Source: Lysobacter firmicutimachus
GTDB taxonomy: Bacteria; Pseudomonadota; Gammaproteobacteria; Xanthomonadales; Xanthomonadaceae
Assembly: GCF_037027445.1 (NCBI RefSeq)
Contig: NZ_JBANDL010000002.1
Coordinates: forward strand, 4,250,001 to 4,314,000
Length of the DNA: 64,000 bases
Direction: 5' to 3'
A program made the translations under genes and the position numbers. Under the pieces are notes generated by a model. The model ran no database searches, was not told the origin of the DNA, and was given only the letters and a program-made list of their open reading frames with translations. Below are positions 57,964 to 64,000 of the stretch, piece by piece. Position 1 is the first letter of the stretch. Every line of letters starts with the position of its first letter.

Positions 57964-58607
57964 TGTCCGCTTCCATCGCTTCTACCGACGCCGGCGCCGG
58001 CTTCGTCGAACTGGTCTCGCGCACCGTGGTGCTGCGCGAGCGCAACATCGACACCGACCAGATCATCCCGGCGCGCTTTCTGACCACCACCGAGCGCAAG
58101 GGCCTGGGCAAGTTCGCCTTCAACGACTGGCGCTACCTGGCCGACGGCTCGCCCAACCCGGCCTTCGAGTTCAACAAGCTCGCAAACGCCGGCGCCGCGA
58201 TCCTGGTCGCCGGGCGCAATTTCGGCTGCGGCTCTTCGCGCGAACACGCGCCCTGGGCGCTGACCGACCTCGGCCTGCGCGCGGTGATCAGCAGCGAGAT
58301 CGCCGACATCTTCCGCAGCAACTCGCTCAAGAACGGCCTGCTGCCGGTGGTGGTCGAGCAGGCGCTGCTCGACGAGCTGCTCGCCCGGCCGGGCATCGAG
58401 CTGCGCATCGACGTGCGCGAACGCCGCCTGCATCTGCCCGACGGGCGCTCGGTCGAGTTCCCGCTCGACGCCTTCGCCCAGACCTGCCTCATCGAGGGCG
58501 TCGACCAGCTCGGCTATCTGCTGCGCCAGCAGCAGGCGATCAATCACTACGAACAGCGCCGCGCCGCGGCGCAATCCCCATCCCAGGAGTCCTCCCATGC
58601 GCGCTGA
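57963..58607 (+). CDS. leuD: 3-Isopropylmalate dehydratase, small subunit
   Basis: LeuD is the swivelling small subunit. The 214-residue protein includes [39 protein letters not shown] and SLKNGLLPV, all family-typical. TGATG coupling with leuC and an 11-base overlap with leuB indicate one operon. Confidence 0.96.
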   Translation: MSASIASTDAGAGFVELVSRTVVLRERNIDTDQIIPARFLTTTERKGLGKFAFNDWRYLADGSPNPAFEFNKLANAGAAILVAGRNFGCGSSREHAPWALTDLGLRAVISSEIADIFRSNSLKNGLLPVVVEQALLDELLARPGIELRIDVRERRLHLPDGRSVEFPLDAFAQTCLIEGVDQLGYLLRQQQAINHYEQRRAAAQSPSQESSHAR

Positions 58608-59685
58608 CATCGTCGTTCTGCCCGGCGACGGCATCGGTCCGGAAGTCACTGCCGCCGCGGTCGAAGTGCTGCGCGCGGTCGCGGCCCGCTACGGTCACCA
58701 TTTTGAACTGCGCGAGCATGCGATCGGCGGCGCCGCGATCGACGCCAGCGGCGAGCCGCTGCCGGCGGCGACCCTGCAGGCCTGCCAGCGCGCCGACGCG
58801 GTGCTGCTGGGCGCGGTCGGCGGCCCCAAGTGGTCCGATCCGCAAGCCAAGGTCCGCCCCGAGCAAGGCCTGCTGGCGCTGCGCAAGGGACTGGGCCTGT
58901 ACGCCAACCTGCGCCCGGTGCAACCGCACGCCGCCACCCTCGGCGCGTCGCCGATCAAACCGCACCTGCTGGCCGGGGTCGACCTGATGGTGGTGCGCGA
59001 ACTCACCGGCGGCATCTATTTCGGCCGCAAGCAACGCAGTCCCGACGCCGCCAGCGACCTGTGCGAGTACAGCGTGGCCGAGATCGAACGGGTCGTGCGC
59101 CGCGCCTGCGAACTCGCCCGCGGCCGCCGCAAGCATGTGGTCTCGGTCGACAAGGCCAACGTGCTGGAGACCTCGCGGTTGTGGCGCGAAGTCGCGGCAA
59201 AGGTGGCGCGCGAGGAATTCCCCGACGTGACCCTGGAGCATCAGCTGGTCGATTCGATGGCGATGCATCTGATCGCCAAGCCGCGCGCGTTCGACGTGAT
59301 CGTCACCGAGAACATGTTCGGCGACATCCTCACCGACGAAGCCTCGATGCTGGCCGGTTCGCTGGGCCTGCTGCCCTCGGCCTCGCTCGGCGAAGGCAAG
59401 GTCGGTCTGTACGAACCGATCCACGGTTCGGCGCCGGACATCGCCGGCCGCGGCATCGCCAACCCCTGCGGCACCATCCTCAGCGCCGCGCTGCTGCTGC
59501 GCCATTCGCTGGGCCTGGAGGCCGAGGCCGAATGCGTCGAGCGCGCGGTCGCCGCGGTGCTGGAGGCCGGCACGCTGACCGCCGACCTGGCCCCGGCCGG
59601 CCGCGCCGCGACCACCGCCGAAGTCACCGCGGCGGTGTTGGCCCAGCTCGAGCTGCCGTGTCAGGTCGCCGAGCTGCGCGATTGA
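58597..59685 (+). CDS. leuB: 3-Isopropylmalate dehydrogenase
   Basis: LeuB oxidises and decarboxylates 3-isopropylmalate to 4-methyl-2-oxopentanoate with NAD+. The 362-residue protein shows [68 protein letters not shown] (metal Asp residues) and [32 protein letters not shown]. Its start overlaps leuD. It is the last gene of the superoperon and has a strong terminator 170 bases downstream. Confidence 0.97.
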   Translation: MRADIVVLPGDGIGPEVTAAAVEVLRAVAARYGHHFELREHAIGGAAIDASGEPLPAATLQACQRADAVLLGAVGGPKWSDPQAKVRPEQGLLALRKGLGLYANLRPVQPHAATLGASPIKPHLLAGVDLMVVRELTGGIYFGRKQRSPDAASDLCEYSVAEIERVVRRACELARGRRKHVVSVDKANVLETSRLWREVAAKVAREEFPDVTLEHQLVDSMAMHLIAKPRAFDVIVTENMFGDILTDEASMLAGSLGLLPSASLGEGKVGLYEPIHGSAPDIAGRGIANPCGTILSAALLLRHSLGLEAEAECVERAVAAVLEAGTLTADLAPAGRAATTAEVTAAVLAQLELPCQVAELRD

Positions 59686-60029
59686 GCGGAGACGACGGGC
59701 GGATGCGATGAACGCACAGCCCATTCCGCCTCCCTGAACACGCCGTATCGAACCCGTCGTATCGAACCCGCCGCGTTGCGCGGCCCATGCCACGTCCCGC
59801 GCAACGCAAGCGTCGCGCATTACAAAGAGGTCTCTCCGGCCCGTCCGTAACCCCCTTCCCGAAGCCGGGCGGCTTCGGGATTTTTTTGCCCGCGTCACAA
59901 CCGCGCGATCGCGAACCCGTCACCCGCCGTTGATGTGAACCCTGGCAACAATCGCGCCACGAGCCTGTGCCATCATCCTGACGCAACCTGGGTCGGCCAC
60001 GTGCGACCTGCAGACAGTCGCGGGAACGC
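59686..60029. other. leuB-glpD gap
   Basis: No gene is seen. It contains the leu operon terminator (59857-59887) and, after it, the presumed glpD promoter. AACCCTGGCAACAATCGCGCC and CCATCATCC near 59938-59978 are more AT-rich, but I cannot assign elements. Confidence 0.5.
59857..59887 (+). terminator. Strong terminator of the ilv-leu superoperon
   Basis: TCCCGAAGCC and GGCTTCGGGA form a perfect 10-bp stem with loop GGGC and seven Ts. It separates leuB and glpD. Confidence 0.93.
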
Positions 60030-61571
60030 ATGACCGAAACGGACCTCAGTGTCGACCTGCTGGTGGTCGGCGGCGGCATCAACGGTGCCGCGATCGCGCG
60101 CGACGCCGCCGGCCGCGGGTGGTCGGTGCTGCTGTGCGAGCGCGACGACCTCGCCGCGCACACCTCCAGCGCCAGCACCAAGCTCATCCACGGCGGCCTG
60201 CGCTATCTGGAGCAGTACGAGTTCGCCCTGGTCGGCAAGGCCCTGGCCGAACGCAAGCGCCTGCTGCGCATGGCGCCGCACATCATCCGGCCGCTGCGCT
60301 TCGTACTGCCGCACCAGCCGCATCTGCGCCCGGCCTGGCTGATCCGCCTGGGCCTGTTCCTGTACGACCGCCTCGGCGGACGCCGCGGCCGCGGCTTGCC
60401 CGGTTCGCGCTCGGTCAACCTGCGCAAGCACATCGCCGGGCGCCCGCTGCAGGACGAATTCGTGCGCGGCTTCGTCTATTCCGACGCCTGGGTCATGGAT
60501 GCGCGCCTGGTCGTGCTCAACGCGATGGACGCCGCCGAGCGCGGCGCCGACGTCCTGACCCGCACCGCCTGCGTCGCCGCGCAGCGCGAACGCGACGGCT
60601 GGCGGGTGCGCCTGCGCGGCCCCGGCGGCCGGGCCCGCGACGTGCGCGCGCGCGTGCTGGTCAATGCCGCCGGCCCCTGGGCGGCGCGCTTCCTCGACGA
60701 GGTCGCGCGGCTGCCACATGCGCGCCGGCTGCGCCTGATCAAGGGCAGCCACATCGTCGTGCCGAGGCTGTTCGATCACGACCATGCCTACATCTTCCAG
60801 CAACCCGACCGGCGCATCGTGTTCGCGATCCCCTTCGAACAGGCCTACACCCTGATCGGCACCACCGATGTCGACTACCGCGACGATCCCGCCGCGCCGC
60901 GCATCGACGAAGCCGAAACCGCCTACCTGTGCGAAGCCGCTTCGCGCTATTTCAAGCGGCCGATACGCCCGCACGACGTGGTCTGGAGCTACAGCGGCGT
61001 GCGGCCGCTGCTCGACGACGACAACGACCGGGCTTCGCAGATCACCCGCGACTACCTGCTCGATCTGGATCGCGGCGGCGCGCCGCTGCTGAACGTGTTC
61101 GGCGGCAAGCTGACCACCGCGCGCAAGCTGGCCGAAGAAGCTTGCGACCGGCTCGCCGACGATCTCGGCGCGACGCGACCGGCCTGGACCGGCGATGCGC
61201 CGCTGCCCGGCGGCGACCTGCCCGGAGCCGACTTCGACGCCTTCCACGAAGATTTCAGCCTGCGCCGGCCGTGGCTGCCGGACGCGCTGGCGCTGCGCCT
61301 GTGCCGCAGCTACGGCAGCCGCGCCTTGCGTGTGCTGGAGAACTGCGCGCGCCTGGACGACCTGGGCGACTGCTTCGGCGCCGATCTGTACGCGGTCGAA
61401 GTCGACTATCTGGTCGATTACGAATGGGCGCGCACCGCCGAGGACATCCTGTGGCGGCGCTCCAAGCTCGGCCTGCGCATCGACGCCGCGGGCGTGGAAC
61501 AGTTGCAGGGCTATGTGGCGCGGCGCGTGGCCGGCCGGGCGGATGCGCAGGCGCAGGTGGGGTTCGCATGA
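60030..61571 (+). CDS. glpD: Aerobic glycerol-3-phosphate dehydrogenase
   Basis: GlpD is a membrane-associated FAD enzyme that oxidises glycerol 3-phosphate to DHAP and passes electrons to ubiquinone. The 513-residue protein shows the FAD-binding LLVVGGGINGAAIARDAAGRG near residue 11, SSASTKLIHGGLRYLEQYEFALV, and LVNAAGPWAARF. NVFGGKLTTARKLAEEA is conserved near the end. It heads glpD-glpF-glpK, and a REP-like element lies between it and glpF. No GlpR operator was identified. Confidence 0.95.
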   Translation: MTETDLSVDLLVVGGGINGAAIARDAAGRGWSVLLCERDDLAAHTSSASTKLIHGGLRYLEQYEFALVGKALAERKRLLRMAPHIIRPLRFVLPHQPHLRPAWLIRLGLFLYDRLGGRRGRGLPGSRSVNLRKHIAGRPLQDEFVRGFVYSDAWVMDARLVVLNAMDAAERGADVLTRTACVAAQRERDGWRVRLRGPGGRARDVRARVLVNAAGPWAARFLDEVARLPHARRLRLIKGSHIVVPRLFDHDHAYIFQQPDRRIVFAIPFEQAYTLIGTTDVDYRDDPAAPRIDEAETAYLCEAASRYFKRPIRPHDVVWSYSGVRPLLDDDNDRASQITRDYLLDLDRGGAPLLNVFGGKLTTARKLAEEACDRLADDLGATRPAWTGDAPLPGGDLPGADFDAFHEDFSLRRPWLPDALALRLCRSYGSRALRVLENCARLDDLGDCFGADLYAVEVDYLVDYEWARTAEDILWRRSKLGLRIDAAGVEQLQGYVARRVAGRADAQAQVGFA

Positions 61572-61681
61572 ATCCTCGTGCGCCCGCATGCGGTGCATGC
61601 GCGAGCGACGTCATCGTCGTGCCGGCACGGCCGCGCCGCCGCCCGGGTTCGGGCCGGCCCGGATCTCCTCGTCCCTTTGCA

Positions 61682-61767
61682 TCGTCGTCCCCGCGAACGC
61701 GGGGGTCCAGGGCTTCACCGCACCAGGCACCGAAGCCTCCGGTGTCCCGCCTTCGCGGGAATGACGG
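61682..61767. repeat. Pair of inverted REP-like elements between glpD and glpF
   Basis: CCCCGCGAACGCGGGG (61689-61704) with flank GTCGTC and GGTCCAG, and TCCCGCCTTCGCGGGA (61745-61760) followed by ATGACG, are two members of a common xanthomonad family (CGTCATTCCCGCGAAGGCGGGA type) in opposite directions. Such pairs can form REPIN-like structures. Confidence 0.75.
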
Positions 61768-61789
61768 CAGAACGGCGTCCCCGGCCTGA

Positions 61790-64000
<2,211 letters not shown>

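Overview
The window looks like the chromosome of a Lysobacter species (Xanthomonadaceae, Gammaproteobacteria). The base composition is very GC-rich. The order rubredoxin-thiE-hemL, the ilv-leu gene set and the TonB-dependent receptors fit the family. A secreted M23A protein at 40165-41322 matches the beta-lytic endopeptidase known from Lysobacter. I see no rRNA, tRNA, CRISPR array, prophage or insertion sequence. Almost everything is chromosomal housekeeping, with short accessory stretches between.

Layout. 1-5 kb: rubredoxin, thiE, hemL, then a Fur-box-controlled siderophore receptor. 5-15 kb: a decayed HIT-family gene, an ArgD-type aminotransferase, an unusual M20 peptidase homologue, a secreted DUF5077/DUF3472 protein, an SDR, a small RIO-like kinase between period-7 repeats, a DedA-PAP2-LssY membrane protein and a Lon N-terminal-domain protein. 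15-28 kb: mpl, adk, PPi-dependent phosphofructokinase, a secreted protein coupled to an AraC regulator, a VOC protein, two exported proteins, the membrane pyrophosphatase hppA carrying an OmpA-like tail, a sterol-desaturase/discoidin-like pair and soluble pyrophosphatase. 28-37 kb: a large TonB receptor, an 800-bp gap with strong inverted repeats, an AraC regulator, a CadC-like winged-helix/beta-propeller regulator and an ion channel. 37-42 kb: thiC behind a TPP riboswitch, a lipoprotein and the beta-lytic protease.

42-60 kb is amino-acid biosynthesis. A threonine operon (thrL-thrA-thrB-thrC) is followed by an isoleucine-valine-leucine superoperon (ilvL-ilvD-ilvC-ilvG-ilvM-ilvE-ilvA-leuA-leuC-leuD-leuB). 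Each set starts with a leader peptide loaded with codons for its own end products and RNA segments that can form competing hairpins, so both look attenuated. ThrA/B/C make threonine, IlvA deaminates it to 2-oxobutanoate, and IlvGM-C-D-E and LeuA-B-C-D complete the branched-chain amino acids. The window ends in a glycerol-use cluster, glpD-glpF-glpK, with glpK cut by the window edge.

The observations I rate highest are the HppA-OmpA fusion, which predicts a pyrophosphate-driven pump attached to peptidoglycan; the two attenuators, whose leaders share the same promoter-to-start spacing; an M20 homologue lacking two canonical metal-site residues; a near-perfect 22-bp operator-like palindrome at the sterol-desaturase gene; and the HIT-family pseudogene.
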